64,000 nucleotides of DNA from Aeromicrobium endophyticum. GTDB taxonomy: Bacteria > Actinomycetota > Actinomycetes > Propionibacteriales > Nocardioidaceae. Both the position numbers and the translations under genes were made by a program. Numbering within the stretch: position 1 is the stretch's first letter; the number at the start of each line of letters is the position of its first letter. The stretch lies in the NCBI RefSeq assembly GCF_003586285.1, contig NZ_QUBR01000002.1:186001-250000 (forward strand). The letters are read 5' to 3'. Below the pieces are notes generated by a model that saw only the letters and a program-made list of their open reading frames with translations, had not been told where the DNA came from and made no database searches. Below are positions 1 through 9,343 of this stretch, in pieces.

Positions 1-1042
1 GGCGGTCGGCCAGCGCGCGGGCCCGGTCGAGGGCACCGTGCGTGAGCGCCTCGACGTCGGCGGGCTGCGGACGCACGAAGTCGGGCCGCCGGGCCTTGGC
101 GAGCATCAGGAGGTCGTCGACGAGGCGGGCCATGCGGTCGACCTCGTCCATCAAGAGCTCGCGGGTCGCCGCGACGTCGTCGGGGTCGTCGAGGTCGAGC
201 ACCTCGAGATGGCCGCTCAGCACCGTCAGGGGCGTGCGCAGCTCGTGCCCGGCATCGTCGAGCAGCTGACGCTGGGTGACGAAGGCGGACTCGAGCCGGT
301 CGAGCATGTCGTTGAAGGTGCGCTGCAGGTCGGAGAGGTCGTCGTGGCCCGTCACCTCGAGCCGCGCGCTGAGGTCGCCGTCGCTGATGCCTTGGGCGGT
401 CTCGCGCAGCCGCCGCACGGGACGCAGCAGCCGTCCGGCGCTCCATGACGCCAGCCCGGCGATCAGCACCACCGAGAGCGCCGCCAGCAGGGCGTAGGTC
501 GTCATGAGGCCGCGCAGGTCGCTGCGGCTGGCGCTCACGTCGTGCACCACCACGAACGAGCCCTTCTCGTCGCCGGCCCGGACCGGCAGCACCGCGATGC
601 GGTACTGGCGTCCGGCCAGCCGCAGGGTCCGGGTGCCGCCGGACGTCGCCAGGTCGGAGACCAGCGCCGGGAACTCCTTCGACCGCTGCAGCTCCGGGTC
701 GGGATCGCCCTGGTAGGTCGGCTTGCCGGCGCTCGGGAAGGCGAAGAGCTGCTCGTGGGCCTCGGGGAGGTTGCGCTCGAGGAAGACCTGCAGCAGCCTG
801 TCGGCGGAGGCGAACGGCTGCCGGGTCTGCGGGTCGACCTCGTTCTGCTGCAGCGCGCGGAACTCGCCGGTCTCCTGCACGAGGCTCGACTCGATCGTCC
901 GGTCGATGCGGCGCGACTCGACGGCGTACAGAGTCAGACCGACGACCACGAGGGCGAGCGTGGTCAGCAGCGCGATGGTGGCGGTGAGGCGCTGTCGCAC
1001 CGACAGGCGCGACATCGCCGACCGGACGGCGGGGGTCTTCAC
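1..1042 (-). CDS. Two-component sensor histidine kinase (partial, C-terminus beyond window edge)
   Basis: Membrane sensor kinase that would autophosphorylate on histidine and pass the phosphate to a response regulator outside this window. Reading from the GTG at 1042, it has a first membrane helix near residues 20-40, an extracytoplasmic sensor of about 120 residues, a second helix (LLAALSVVLIAGLASW), a HAMP linker with GISDGDLSARLEV, and a HisKA dimerisation helix carrying the phospho-acceptor motif GHELRTPLT. The ATP-binding HATPase domain lies off the left edge. The GTG start abuts the TGA of the acidic gene upstream (1043-1045), so the two are probably translationally coupled. An internal ATG at 1015 is the alternative start. 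The ligand cannot be read from the sequence. Confidence 0.9.
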   Translation of the reverse strand, partial: MKTPAVRSAMSRLSVRQRLTATIALLTTLALVVVGLTLYAVESRRIDRTIESSLVQETGEFRALQQNEVDPQTRQPFASADRLLQVFLERNLPEAHEQLFAFPSAGKPTYQGDPDPELQRSKEFPALVSDLATSGGTRTLRLAGRQYRIAVLPVRAGDEKGSFVVVHDVSASRSDLRGLMTTYALLAALSVVLIAGLASWSAGRLLRPVRRLRETAQGISDGDLSARLEVTGHDDLSDLQRTFNDMLDRLESAFVTQRQLLDDAGHELRTPLTVLSGHLEVLDLDDPDDVAATRELLMDEVDRMARLVDDLLMLAKARRPDFVRPQPADVEALTHGALDRARALADR

Positions 1043-1372
1043 TCAGTCATCGTCGCGGTCGTCGGACTCGTCGTCATCGTCCGGGTCGTCGTCATCGTCG
1101 TCGTAGTCGCGCGGGGCCGGCACGGAGCGGTCGAAGAAATCGTCGTCATCCTCGTCATCGTCCGAGGCGTCGTCGGATCCGGGCAGGGGAGTGGGGGCCG
1201 CGGTCGGCGCGGGAGCCTGGGTGGGCGGGGTCGAGGGGGTGAGCACGACGGGGCTGGTGTCGTCCTGCGGCGCCTGGTCGGCGCCGGCCGCCAGGCGCAG
1301 ACCGATCACGGCGGCTGCCGCGACCGCCACGACCGCGAGCAGGATCGCGGGGAGTCGGTACGTCCGGTGCAT
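1043..1372 (-). CDS. Small membrane protein with poly-aspartate C-terminus
   Basis: Predicted 109-residue protein of unknown function. It has a short basic N-terminus (MHRTYR), one hydrophobic helix (LPAILLAVVAVAAAAVIGL), a Thr/Pro/Ala-rich linker, and then a tail of about 45 residues that is mostly Asp and Glu, including runs of five or six Asp. The basic N-terminus before the helix predicts that the acidic tail lies outside the membrane. It ends exactly where the histidine kinase begins, so it is probably co-expressed with it. A role as a cation-binding or accessory protein of the sensor is inference only. The frame also runs upstream of 1372, but ATG 1372 gives the natural signal-anchor. 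Confidence 0.7.
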   Translation of the reverse strand: MHRTYRLPAILLAVVAVAAAAVIGLRLAAGADQAPQDDTSPVVLTPSTPPTQAPAPTAAPTPLPGSDDASDDDEDDDDFFDRSVPAPRDYDDDDDDPDDDDESDDRDDD

Positions 1373-1481
1373 GGGTGCCACGATGCCCCAGCAGGCGGCT
1401 GCAGCCCATGAGGTGCCGATGAGAGAGTTCTTAGGTTCGACCAGCCACGGCGACGTGCCGGGCGTGTGGCACAGTTTTCCC

Positions 1482-2411
1482 GTGACGATCTGGCGCGACT
1501 TCCCTGGGGCATCCACCACGGCGCGCACCTCACCGGCCTCCGTGACGGTCGGCAACTTCGACGGCGTCCACCGCGGGCACCAGCACGTCATCGCCCGTAC
1601 CCGCGAGCTCTCGCCCGGCCTGCCGGTCATCGCCGTGACCTTCGAGCCCCATCCGCTGGCGGTCGTCGCGCCCGACCACGCCCCCCGCCGTCTCGCGACC
1701 ACCGAGCGGCGCGTCGAGCTGCTGCTGGCGGCCGGCGCCGACGAGGTCCGCATCCTCGACTTCACCCGCGACATGGCCGCCTGGAGCCCGCAGGAGTTCG
1801 TCGACCGCGTGCTGCGCGACGAGCTGCGAGCGGCGATCGTCGCCGTCGGCGAGAACTTCCGGTTCGGCCACCGCGCCGCTGGTGACACGACGTTCCTGCG
1901 CGAGGCGGGTGAGGCGGCCGGTTTCACGGTCGATGCTCTCGACCTCGACGGGGGAGCCGAGCCGTACTCGTCGACGCTGGTGCGTGCTCACGTGGCGGCA
2001 GGTCGCATGCGCGAGGCGGCCGAGGTGCTGGGCCGTCCGCACGAGATCACCGGTGTGGTCCGCAAGGGTGACCAGCGGGGCCGCGTCCTGGGGTACCCGA
2101 CCGCCAACGTCCCGGTCGACGAGGCGTATGCCGTGCCGCCCGACGGCGTGTACGCGGGCTGGGTGGTCCGCGCGGACGGTGAGCGGCTGCCGGCTGCCAT
2201 CTCGGTCGGCACCAATCCCACCTTCGACGGCATCGAGCGCCGCGTCGAGTCGTACGTGCTCGACCGCACCGACCTCGATCTGTACGGCGAGGCGATCCGC
2301 GTCGAGCTCGTCGACCGGCTGCGCGGCATGGAGAAGTTCGACGACGTCGAGGCCCTCATCGTGCAGATGGCCGCCGACGTCGATCAGACGCGGACCGTGC
2401 TGGGTCTCTAG
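1482..2411 (+). CDS. ribF: Bifunctional riboflavin kinase / FAD synthetase
   Basis: Cytoplasmic enzyme that phosphorylates riboflavin to FMN and adenylylates FMN to FAD. The N-terminal nucleotidyltransferase domain shows GNFDGVHRGHQ (about residues 23-33) and, further on, VGENFRFGHRAAGD. The C-terminal kinase domain shows the flavokinase signature GYPTANV followed by PDGVYAG and SVGTNPTF. The length of 309 aa from GTG 1482 matches the family. The frame is open further upstream, but that sequence does not resemble the family. It precedes rpsO as in many Actinobacteria, with an esterase gene inserted convergently; the two stop regions overlap by 4 bp. Confidence 0.95.
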   Translation: MTIWRDFPGASTTARTSPASVTVGNFDGVHRGHQHVIARTRELSPGLPVIAVTFEPHPLAVVAPDHAPRRLATTERRVELLLAAGADEVRILDFTRDMAAWSPQEFVDRVLRDELRAAIVAVGENFRFGHRAAGDTTFLREAGEAAGFTVDALDLDGGAEPYSSTLVRAHVAAGRMREAAEVLGRPHEITGVVRKGDQRGRVLGYPTANVPVDEAYAVPPDGVYAGWVVRADGERLPAAISVGTNPTFDGIERRVESYVLDRTDLDLYGEAIRVELVDRLRGMEKFDDVEALIVQMAADVDQTRTVLGL

Positions 2412-3301
2412 CCGCTGGCCGGCAGGCGAGCCGCGTCGGCCACCACGTGGGCGACGGCCTTCATGCCCCGCGCGTTGGGGTGCAGGACGATGCCGTCGCC
2501 GGCCGTGGGGGAGACGCCGTTGGTCCAGGCCTGGTCGCCGGCGCAGGCGTGGTGCCCGACCGAGGGCCCGCGCAGCGAGACGTATGCGACGCCGGCGCTG
2601 GCGGCCGCCCGCTGGAGCGCTCCCTCGAGCTCCATCTCGGCGTCGAGCACCGACGTGACGTCGTCGGCGGCGATGCCGAGTGCGTCGCACGTGCCGGACG
2701 GTGGCGCGATGCGCGGGTAGCCGACCAGCAGCACGCGAGCACGGGGGGCTTGCTTGCGCACGTCGCCGAGCAGCGAGGACAGCTCGTCGGTCGTCTGCGT
2801 CAGGATCGACGGAGTCTTGCCGGTCACGAAGTCGCGGCACTGCTGCGAGCCTGCCGTGCACGCGCGAAGGAGCGAGAGGAACAGGCCACCGTCGTTGCCC
2901 CCGGCACTGACGGTCACCAGGCTGGCATCGGCCGGCACGGCGCCGGACGCGAGCGTCGCGGACAGGTCGGACGTCGTGGCGCCCGAGCAGCTGAGGTCGC
3001 GCAGCGTCAGGTCGAGCGAGGCCGCGACCCGCGTCGGCCAGTTCTCGGTCGAGCGCCCGCAGAAGCCGCTGTCGGCCTGCTGCGGCGTGATGCCGGGACC
3101 GGCCGTGTAGGAGTCGCCGAGCGCCACGTACGTCCGCGACGTGCCGTCGGCCGGAGCGGGGGTCGTGGACGAAGCGGTGGCGGACGGGCGTGCGTCGCCG
3201 GACCCACCACCACCGGTGCAGCCCGCCACCGATGCGAGGATCGCGATCAGGGCGACCGCGGCCGCGCCGATGGTTCGGGTCGGGTGCGAGGCGCGAGGCA
3301 T
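2408..3301 (-). CDS. Secreted SGNH/GDSL-family esterase lipoprotein
   Basis: Exported hydrolase of the SGNH fold, likely an esterase or lipase of unknown substrate. The N-terminus is a lipoprotein signal with the lipobox SVAGC, followed by a Gly/Ser/Thr-rich linker. The catalytic blocks are in order: GDSY (block I serine, near residue 64), SGATT (block II region), SAGGNDGG (block III Asn) and LHPNARG near the C-terminus (block V His). The Cys residues in the mature part could form disulfides. It is 297 aa and convergent with ribF. It has no partner gene nearby. Confidence 0.85.
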   Translation of the reverse strand: MPRASHPTRTIGAAAVALIAILASVAGCTGGGGSGDARPSATASSTTPAPADGTSRTYVALGDSYTAGPGITPQQADSGFCGRSTENWPTRVAASLDLTLRDLSCSGATTSDLSATLASGAVPADASLVTVSAGGNDGGLFLSLLRACTAGSQQCRDFVTGKTPSILTQTTDELSSLLGDVRKQAPRARVLLVGYPRIAPPSGTCDALGIAADDVTSVLDAEMELEGALQRAAASAGVAYVSLRGPSVGHHACAGDQAWTNGVSPTAGDGIVLHPNARGMKAVAHVVADAARLPASG

Positions 3302-3443
3302 GCCGCGATGCTAGCGAGCGGCCCAAGCGTCGATTGGCCCTGCGAACTCCGCCGCTGATAGTCTGGACGCTGCCGTGTGATCGGCCACGGATCGATAGTG
3401 CCCCGGTGGATGTGCCCGGGCGCGCCGTGCAACGGAACCCCCC

Positions 3444-3450
3444 AAGGAGA
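3444..3450 (+). promoter_or_regulatory. Ribosome binding site of rpsO
   Basis: AAGGAGA lies 3 bases before GTG 3454 and fixes the GTG as the start of S15, although the frame is open well upstream. Confidence 0.8.
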
Positions 3451-3453
3451 AAC

Positions 3454-3744
3454 GTGTCGAAGAAGACTGCTGCGCCCACAGTTGCGGGCGTCGCCAAGGA
3501 AGACATCATCAAGCAGTACGCACTCAGCGACGGCGACACCGGATCCCCGGAGGTCCAGATCGCCCTGCTGACCGCGCGCATCGCGCACCTGACCGGTCAC
3601 CTGCAGGAGCACAAGCACGACCACCACAGCCGTCGTGGCCTGCTGCTCCTGGTCGGACAGCGTCGTCGCCTGCTCAACTACCTGCAGAACAACGACATCG
3701 AGCGCTACCGCTCGCTCATCGAGCGTCTCGGCCTGCGCCGCTAG
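3454..3744 (+). CDS. rpsO: 30S ribosomal protein S15
   Basis: Small-subunit protein that binds 16S rRNA early in 30S assembly and forms an intersubunit bridge. The 96-aa protein has the S15 signature: [29 protein letters not shown] and a C-terminal [22 protein letters not shown]. The first ten residues ([10 protein letters not shown]) are a typical actinobacterial extension. The GTG start has a strong Shine-Dalgarno sequence. A hairpin follows the gene and pnp lies 243 bp further on, the widely conserved rpsO-pnp order. Confidence 0.97.
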   Translation: MSKKTAAPTVAGVAKEDIIKQYALSDGDTGSPEVQIALLTARIAHLTGHLQEHKHDHHSRRGLLLLVGQRRRLLNYLQNNDIERYRSLIERLGLRR

Positions 3745-3751
3745 CACCGCT

Positions 3752-3785
3752 GAGGCGGTCACTTCTGACGAAGTGGCCGCCTCTT
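3752..3785 (+). terminator. Hairpin between rpsO and pnp
   Basis: Arms 3752-3765 and 3770-3783 pair over 14 bp (one G-U) around a 4-base loop, followed by TT. It would act as an intrinsic terminator or attenuator, or as an RNA processing site, between rpsO and pnp. Confidence 0.6.
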
Positions 3786-3987
3786 GCACAACTCCACAGC
3801 TGCACAGAAAACACATCGCACCACTCCAGACGAGAGCCACGGCACGCGCGCTCGGTCCTCGGTAGTGGCCGTCGGGACGCTCGCCCAGCGCGAGCCGCCC
3901 GCAGGCCTCGATCGAAGGCCGGCATGGTTCCACCGCCGTCCGGCACTCGTCCCAACAGGCAGGCTCACGCCTGCGGAAGGGACTTCC

Positions 3988-6207
3988 ATGTCCGAACTCC
4001 ACTCCGTCGAGACCGTCATCGACAACGGTGCCTTCGGCACCCGCAGCATCCGGTTCGAGACCGGCGTGCTCGCCCAGCAGGCCGCCGGCTCCGTGTCGGC
4101 GTTCCTCGACGACGACACGATGCTGCTGTCGGCCACCACGGCCGGCAAGCACCCCAAGGACCACTTCGACTTCTTCCCCCTGACGATCGACGTCGAGGAG
4201 CGGATGTACGCCGCGGGTCGCATCCCGGGATCGTTCTTCCGTCGTGAGGGTCGTCCCTCCGAGGACGCGATCCTCACGTGCCGCCTGATCGACCGCCCGC
4301 TGCGCCCGACGTTCAAGAAGGGCCTGCGCAACGAGGTGCAGGTCGTCATCACGGTCCTCGCGCTCAACCCCGACACCCCGTACGACGTGCTCGCGATCAA
4401 CGCCGCCTCGGCGTCCACGCAGATCTCGGGCCTGCCGTTCACCGGCCCGGTCGGCGCCACGCGCGTCGCGCTGATCGACGGCCAGTGGGTCGGCTTCCCG
4501 ACGCACAGCCAGCTCGAGAACGCCGTCTTCGACATGGTCGTCGCCGGTCGCATCACCGCCGACGGCGACGTCGCGATCATGATGGTCGAGGCCGAGAGCA
4601 CCGAGGTCACCTGGGACCTCGTCCAGAGCGGCGTCCAGGCGCCGACCGAGGAGATCGTCGCCGGCGGCCTCGAGGCCGCCAAGGCGTTCATCAAGCAGCT
4701 GTGCGAGGCGCAGATCGAGCTCGCGTCGACCGCCGCCAAGCCGGTCCGCGACTTCCCGATCTTCCTCGACTACGAGGACGACGCGTTCGAGGCCGTCGAG
4801 GCCATCGCCAAGGCCCCGCTCGCCGAGGCCGCGACGATCCTGCACAAGGCCGAGCGCGAGGACCGCGAGGCCGAGATCAAGGCCGACGTCATCGACCAGC
4901 TCGGCGAGCAGTTCGCCGGACGCGAGAAGGAGCTCGGCGCCGCCGTCCGCTCCGTCCTCAAGTCGGTCATCCGTGAGCGCGTCCTGCGCGACAAGGTCCG
5001 CATCGACGGCCGTGGCCTCGAGGACATCCGCGCCCTCAGCGCCGAGGTCGGCATCGTCCCCCGCGTGCACGGCTCCGCGCTGTTCCAGCGTGGCGAGACC
5101 CAGATCATGGGCATCACGACGCTGAACATGCTGGGCCTCGAGCAGAAGCTCGACACGCTCTCGCCCGAGACGTCGCGCCGCTACATGCACAACTACAACT
5201 TCCCGCCCTACTCGACCGGTGAGACCGGCCGGGTCGGCTCGCCGAAGCGTCGCGAGATCGGCCACGGTGCCCTCGCGGGCCGTGCGCTGCTGCCCGTGCT
5301 GCCGACGCGCGAGGAGTTCCCTTACGCGATCCGCCAGGTGTCCGAGGCGCTGAGCTCCAACGGCTCGACGTCGATGGGCTCGGTCTGCGCCTCGACGCTG
5401 GGTCTGCTCAACGCGGGTGTCCCGCTGCGCGCGCCGGTCGCCGGCATCGCGATGGGTCTCATCTCCGGTGAGGTCGACGGCCAGCAGACGTTCGTCACGC
5501 TGACCGACATCCTCGGAGCCGAGGACGCCTTCGGCGACATGGACTTCAAGGTCGCCGGAACGCGCGAGTTCGTCACGGCCCTGCAGCTCGACACCAAGCT
5601 CGACGGCATCCCCGCCGACGTGCTGGCCGGAGCGCTCAAGCAGGCCTACGGCGCTCGCGTCGCGATCCTCGACGTCATGGCCGAGGCCATCGACGAGCCC
5701 GACGAGATGAGCCCCTACGCTCCGCGGATCATCACGATCAAGATCCCCGTCGACAAGATCGGTGAGGTCATCGGCCCCAAGGGCAAGATCATCAACCAGA
5801 TCCAGGACGAGACCGGCGCCAACATCTCCCTCGAGGACGATGGCACGGTCTACGTCGGCGCCGAGAACGGCGAGGCGGCCGAGGCGGCGCGCGACGCGAT
5901 CAACGCGATCGCCAACCCGACGATGCCCGAGGTCGGCGAGCGCTACCTCGGCACCGTCGTCAAGACGGTCGACTTCGGTGCGTTCGTGTCGCTGGCGCCG
6001 GGTCGCGACGGCCTGCTGCACATCAGCAAGCTGCGCGATCTCAACGGTGGCCAGCGCGTCAACAACGTCGAGGACGTCGTCAAGGTCGGTCAGAAGATCC
6101 AGGTCGAGATCGCCGAGCTCGGCGACCGCGGCAAGCTCTCGCTGATCCCCGTCGTCGAGAAGGCCGACGAGCCCGCGGCTGCGGCCGAGGAGCCGGCCGA
6201 CGCCTGA
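3988..6207 (+). CDS. pnp: Polyribonucleotide nucleotidyltransferase (PNPase)
   Basis: Phosphorolytic 3'-5' exoribonuclease that degrades mRNA and can add tails; it works as a trimer in the cytoplasm. The 739-aa product has two RNase PH-like domains (about residues 15-230 and 320-555), the second with GETQIMG and [22 protein letters not shown] domain follows ([20 protein letters not shown]) and then an S1 domain ([20 protein letters not shown]). ATG 3988 follows GGAAGGGA at a good distance; the frame is open upstream but without family similarity. The leader between the rpsO hairpin and this start is about 200 bases. In other bacteria the pnp leader is a site of autoregulation. Confidence 0.97.
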   Translation: MSELHSVETVIDNGAFGTRSIRFETGVLAQQAAGSVSAFLDDDTMLLSATTAGKHPKDHFDFFPLTIDVEERMYAAGRIPGSFFRREGRPSEDAILTCRLIDRPLRPTFKKGLRNEVQVVITVLALNPDTPYDVLAINAASASTQISGLPFTGPVGATRVALIDGQWVGFPTHSQLENAVFDMVVAGRITADGDVAIMMVEAESTEVTWDLVQSGVQAPTEEIVAGGLEAAKAFIKQLCEAQIELASTAAKPVRDFPIFLDYEDDAFEAVEAIAKAPLAEAATILHKAEREDREAEIKADVIDQLGEQFAGREKELGAAVRSVLKSVIRERVLRDKVRIDGRGLEDIRALSAEVGIVPRVHGSALFQRGETQIMGITTLNMLGLEQKLDTLSPETSRRYMHNYNFPPYSTGETGRVGSPKRREIGHGALAGRALLPVLPTREEFPYAIRQVSEALSSNGSTSMGSVCASTLGLLNAGVPLRAPVAGIAMGLISGEVDGQQTFVTLTDILGAEDAFGDMDFKVAGTREFVTALQLDTKLDGIPADVLAGALKQAYGARVAILDVMAEAIDEPDEMSPYAPRIITIKIPVDKIGEVIGPKGKIINQIQDETGANISLEDDGTVYVGAENGEAAEAARDAINAIANPTMPEVGERYLGTVVKTVDFGAFVSLAPGRDGLLHISKLRDLNGGQRVNNVEDVVKVGQKIQVEIAELGDRGKLSLIPVVEKADEPAAAAEEPADA

Positions 6208-6225
6208 TCGTCGCTGAACCACCCT

Positions 6226-6295
6226 GAGGGGCGGTGGCTCCGCCACCTTCTGAGCGCCTTTTGGGCCTCAGACGGTGGCGGGTCCACCGCCCCTC
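6226..6295. repeat. Multi-hairpin intergenic repeat, copy 1
   Basis: A nested palindromic element. Outer arms 6226-6237 and 6284-6295 are perfect 12-bp inverted repeats. Inside are GGTGGC-TCC-GCCACC, then TCTGAG...CTCAGA, then GGTGG-N5-CCACC. The same layout recurs at 20005-20068, so this is an interspersed repeat and not only a pnp terminator, although the hairpins may also stop or stabilise transcripts. Confidence 0.7.
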
Positions 6296-6324
6296 GGCGT
6301 TGGCGGCCGTGAGAGCATCGGCGC

Positions 6325-7524
6325 ATGACGACGTCCCCCCACGAGCTCGACGCCGCCGACCCGCTGGCGTCCTTCCGCGACCGGTTCGTGATCGACGACG
6401 ACCTCGTCGCGTACCTCGACGGCAACTCCCTCGGCAGGCTGCCGAGGGCGACGCTCGAGCGTCTCGCGGTCTTCGTGCGCGAGGAGTGGGGCGGACGCCT
6501 GATCCGCGGGTGGGCCGACAGCTGGGTCGACCTGCCGGTGACGGTCGGCGACGAGCTCGGCGCCGCGCTGCTGGGGGCCGCCGCAGGCCAGACCGTCGTC
6601 GCCGACTCGACGTCGGTGTGCATCTACAAGCTGCTGCACGCGGCCAGCGGCCTGCGTCCGGGACGCGACGAGATCGTCATCGACGCCACGAACTTCCCGA
6701 CCGACCGCTACCTCGTCGACTCGGTCGCAGCGGCCCGGGGCATGACGGTGCGGTGGCTCGAGCCCGACCTGGTCGAGAACGTGACGATCGAGGTGCTGGC
6801 CGCGGCACTCGGCGATCGCACCGCGGTCGTCGTGCTGAGCCACGTCGACTACCGCTCGGGCACCCTGCTCGACCTGCCCGGCCTGACCGCGGCGGTGCAC
6901 GCCGCGGGTGCCGTCGTGATCTGGGACCTCTGCCACTCCGCCGGCGCCGTCCCGATCGAGCTCGATGCCGCCGAGGTCGACTTCGCGGTGGGCTGCACGT
7001 ACAAGTACGTCAACGGCGGCCCGGGGGCGCCCGCCTACGTCTACGTCGCACGGCGTCATCTCGCCGAGGCGCACCAGCCCATCACGGGCTGGTGGAGCGC
7101 TGCCGACCTGTTCGCGATGTCCGACACGTACGAGTCGTCGCCGACGATCAGGCGGATGCTCAGCGGCACGCCGCCGGTCGCAGGCCTCCTCGCCGTCCAG
7201 GAGGGCGTTCGACTGATCGCCGAGGCAGGCGTCGAGGCGGTCCGCACCAAGTCAGAGGCCCTCACGGCCTACGCGATCGAGCTGGTCGACGAGATCGGGC
7301 TCGAGATCGTGACGCCGCGCGACCCGGCGCTGCGTGGCAGCCACGTCACGGTGCGGCACCCGGACGCGCGCGCGGTCGCCGACCGCCTCGTCGAGCGCGG
7401 CGTGGTGCCCGACTTCAGGGAGCCCGACCTCATCCGTCTGGGGCTCTCGCCCCTGACCACGTCGTTCGCCGAGGTCTCGGCCGCGGCGCGCATCCTGGCC
7501 GAGGTCGTCGCGCCGATAGGCTGA
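6325..7524 (+). CDS. kynU: Kynureninase
   Basis: PLP-dependent hydrolase that splits L-kynurenine (or 3-hydroxykynurenine) into anthranilate (or its hydroxy form) and alanine in tryptophan catabolism. The 399-aa protein has the family motifs LDGNSLGRLPR near the N-terminus, WDLCHSAGAVPIEL (PLP-ring Asp region) and CTYKYVNGGPGAP, in which the Lys is the PLP-binding residue, and then ITGWW. ATG 6325 is the only sensible start. No tryptophan dioxygenase or formamidase gene is visible nearby. The stop lies 5 bp before dapB, so the two may share a transcript although their pathways are unrelated. Confidence 0.9.
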   Translation: MTTSPHELDAADPLASFRDRFVIDDDLVAYLDGNSLGRLPRATLERLAVFVREEWGGRLIRGWADSWVDLPVTVGDELGAALLGAAAGQTVVADSTSVCIYKLLHAASGLRPGRDEIVIDATNFPTDRYLVDSVAAARGMTVRWLEPDLVENVTIEVLAAALGDRTAVVVLSHVDYRSGTLLDLPGLTAAVHAAGAVVIWDLCHSAGAVPIELDAAEVDFAVGCTYKYVNGGPGAPAYVYVARRHLAEAHQPITGWWSAADLFAMSDTYESSPTIRRMLSGTPPVAGLLAVQEGVRLIAEAGVEAVRTKSEALTAYAIELVDEIGLEIVTPRDPALRGSHVTVRHPDARAVADRLVERGVVPDFREPDLIRLGLSPLTTSFAEVSAAARILAEVVAPIG

Positions 7525-7529
7525 TCGCC

Positions 7530-8273
7530 ATGACACGCGTGGCAGTGCTGGGCGCCAAGGGGCGCATGGGATCGGAATCGGTGCGCGCGATCGGCGCGAC
7601 CGACGGCCTCGAGGTCGTCGCGGAGATCGACCAAGGCGACTCCCTCGAGCTGATCACGTCCTCGGGGGCCGAGGTCGCGCTCGACTTCACGCAGCCCGGT
7701 GTCGCCCTCGACAACGTCACCTGGTGCGTCGAGCACGGCGTCCATGTCGTGGTCGGCACCTCCGGGTTCGACGACGAGCGCATCGCTGCGGTGCGGACGC
7801 TGCTGGGCGACGAGCCCGCGACGGGCGTGCTGATCGTGCCGAACTTCTCGATCGGGGCGATCTTGATGATGCGCTTCGCCGAGACGGCCGCACCGTTCTT
7901 CGAGTCGATCGAGGTCATCGAGATGCACCACCCCGACAAGATCGACGCCCCCTCGGGCACTGCCGTCCGCACGGCCGAGCTGATGGCGGCAGCCCGCGAG
8001 GCGGCCGGCTCGACGCCGCTCCCGGACGCCACGACGACCGATCCCGACGGCGCCCGGGGTGCGCGGGTGGCGGACATCCCCGTGCACTCCGTCCGGGCCC
8101 GTGGCTTCGTCGCGTCGCAGCAGGTGCTGTTCGGCGGCGCGGGGGAGGCGTTCACGATCCGGCACGACTCGCACGACCGCACCTCGTTCATGCCGGGTGT
8201 CGTGGCCGCGGTGTCGGGCGTCTCGGCGCGTCCCGGCGTCACGGTGGGGCTCGACGCCGTCCTCGGCCTCTGA
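7530..8273 (+). CDS. dapB: 4-hydroxy-tetrahydrodipicolinate reductase
   Basis: NAD(P)H-dependent second step of the diaminopimelate/lysine branch, acting on the DapA product. The N-terminal Rossmann motif is VLGAKGRMGSE, typical of actinobacterial DapB. VVGTSGF and VPNFSIGAILMM follow. The catalytic segment is EMHHPDKIDAPSGTA, with the His-His and Lys active-site residues. It is 247 aa from ATG 7530; the upstream extension of the frame overlaps kynU and is not used. It works with dapA (14521) and dapF (46077) elsewhere in the window. Confidence 0.96.
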   Translation: MTRVAVLGAKGRMGSESVRAIGATDGLEVVAEIDQGDSLELITSSGAEVALDFTQPGVALDNVTWCVEHGVHVVVGTSGFDDERIAAVRTLLGDEPATGVLIVPNFSIGAILMMRFAETAAPFFESIEVIEMHHPDKIDAPSGTAVRTAELMAAAREAAGSTPLPDATTTDPDGARGARVADIPVHSVRARGFVASQQVLFGGAGEAFTIRHDSHDRTSFMPGVVAAVSGVSARPGVTVGLDAVLGL

Positions 8274-8372
8274 CCCCGCGCCGCCGCGCGCCTGGCGGTG
8301 CCTGAGCCACGTGTCGGGGGTGCCGACAGGTGGACAGACCACGGCCCTGGGGGAGCGGTCGGACGGTGGGGA

Positions 8373-8678
8373 TCAGAGCTGGCGCACGAGGGCGGCGACG
8401 AGCGCCGACGCCACGACCATGGGCAGGAAGGGCACGCGCAGGGCCAGCAGCACCGCGGCGACACCGAGGGCGAGCAGCCGGGCGTCGACCCGCACCGCGC
8501 TGCCGTCGGCGAGCACCTGCACCGCGATCAGTGCACCCAGCAGGCCTGCGGGGATCAGCTCGACGGCGCGGACGGTCAACGGGTGCTGCAGCACGCTCGG
8601 GGGCACCGACAGCCCGGCGTACTTCAAGGCGAAGCACCCGACGACCATGATCGCGATGCCCGCCCACACCGTCGTCAT
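8373..8678 (-). CDS. azlD: AzlD-family small subunit of branched-chain amino acid exporter
   Basis: A 101-aa membrane protein with four hydrophobic helices, matching the AzlD family, which pairs with AzlC to export branched-chain amino acids. Visible features are the N-terminal helix AGIAIMVVGCFALKYAGLS, a central LIPAGLLGALIAVQVL and the C-terminal VPFLPMVVASALVAALVRQL. Its ATG overlaps the azlC stop as ATGA (8675-8678), showing translational coupling. It is the last gene of the four-gene run from 10541. Confidence 0.85.
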   Translation of the reverse strand: MTTVWAGIAIMVVGCFALKYAGLSVPPSVLQHPLTVRAVELIPAGLLGALIAVQVLADGSAVRVDARLLALGVAAVLLALRVPFLPMVVASALVAALVRQL

Positions 8679-9343
8679 GCCGCCACCGGACGCCACAGCA
8701 GGCCGGCCAGCACGGCCACGGCCCCGCCGATGACGATCGGCAGCCCGGCCGTCGTGAGGGGCACCAGGCCCATCGCGACGGCAGCCCCGATCAGGGCCAC
8801 CAGACGTCCACGCCACGACGCCAACCGTGGCCACAGCAGCCCGAGGAAGGCGGCACCCACCGCGGCGTCGAGGCCGTAGGTGCGTGGGTCGCCGATCGCG
8901 TCGCCGGCCAGGGCCCCCGCGAACGTCGTGAGATTCCAGAGCACGAAGATCGAGATGCCGGTCCAGTAGAAGCCGAGGCGTGCCTGTCGCGTCGTCTCGC
9001 GCGTGACGCCCATCGCGGTCGACTCGTCGATGACGAAGTGTGCCGTCGCGAGCCGGGCCGCGGGGTCGAGGTCGAGACGCGGCGCCATGCTGACGCCGTA
9101 GAACAGGTTGCGGCTGCCCAGCAGCACCGCGGTCAGCGCGCCCGTCAGCGGGTTGCCGCCCGATGCGACGATGCCGACGAACGCGAACTGCGAGGCGCCG
9201 GTGAACACCAGCAGCGAGACGACGCACGTCTGCAGCACCGAGAGCCCGGACGCCGTCGAGATCGCCCCGAACGAGACGCCGTACGCGCCCGTGGCGAGGC
9301 CGACGCCGAGGGAGTCGACGATGATGCTCCGGTCGGTCGTCAT
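8675..9343 (-). CDS. azlC: AzlC-family branched-chain amino acid export permease
   Basis: Large subunit of the AzlCD exporter, 222 aa with multiple membrane helices. Family motifs include GVSFGAISTASGLS, VFTGASQFAFVG (the conserved GASQF segment), LLGSRNLFYGVSMAP and DESTAMG. ATG 9343 overlaps the stop of the acetyltransferase gene as ATGA. The neighbour azlD completes the pair. The substrate follows from the family; another small metabolite is possible. Confidence 0.88.
   Translation of the reverse strand: MTTDRSIIVDSLGVGLATGAYGVSFGAISTASGLSVLQTCVVSLLVFTGASQFAFVGIVASGGNPLTGALTAVLLGSRNLFYGVSMAPRLDLDPAARLATAHFVIDESTAMGVTRETTRQARLGFYWTGISIFVLWNLTTFAGALAGDAIGDPRTYGLDAAVGAAFLGLLWPRLASWRGRLVALIGAAVAMGLVPLTTAGLPIVIGGAVAVLAGLLWRPVAA

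Noticed and set aside
16..1042. Possibility that the histidine kinase is a pseudogene
   Set aside because: The frame is intact up to the window edge; the missing ATPase domain is due only to truncation of the window.
3247..6246. A 999-codon open frame on the minus strand opposite rpsO and pnp
   Set aside because: It is antisense to two certain genes, has low-complexity Asp/Arg/Leu/Val composition, and arises from GC-rich codon bias.
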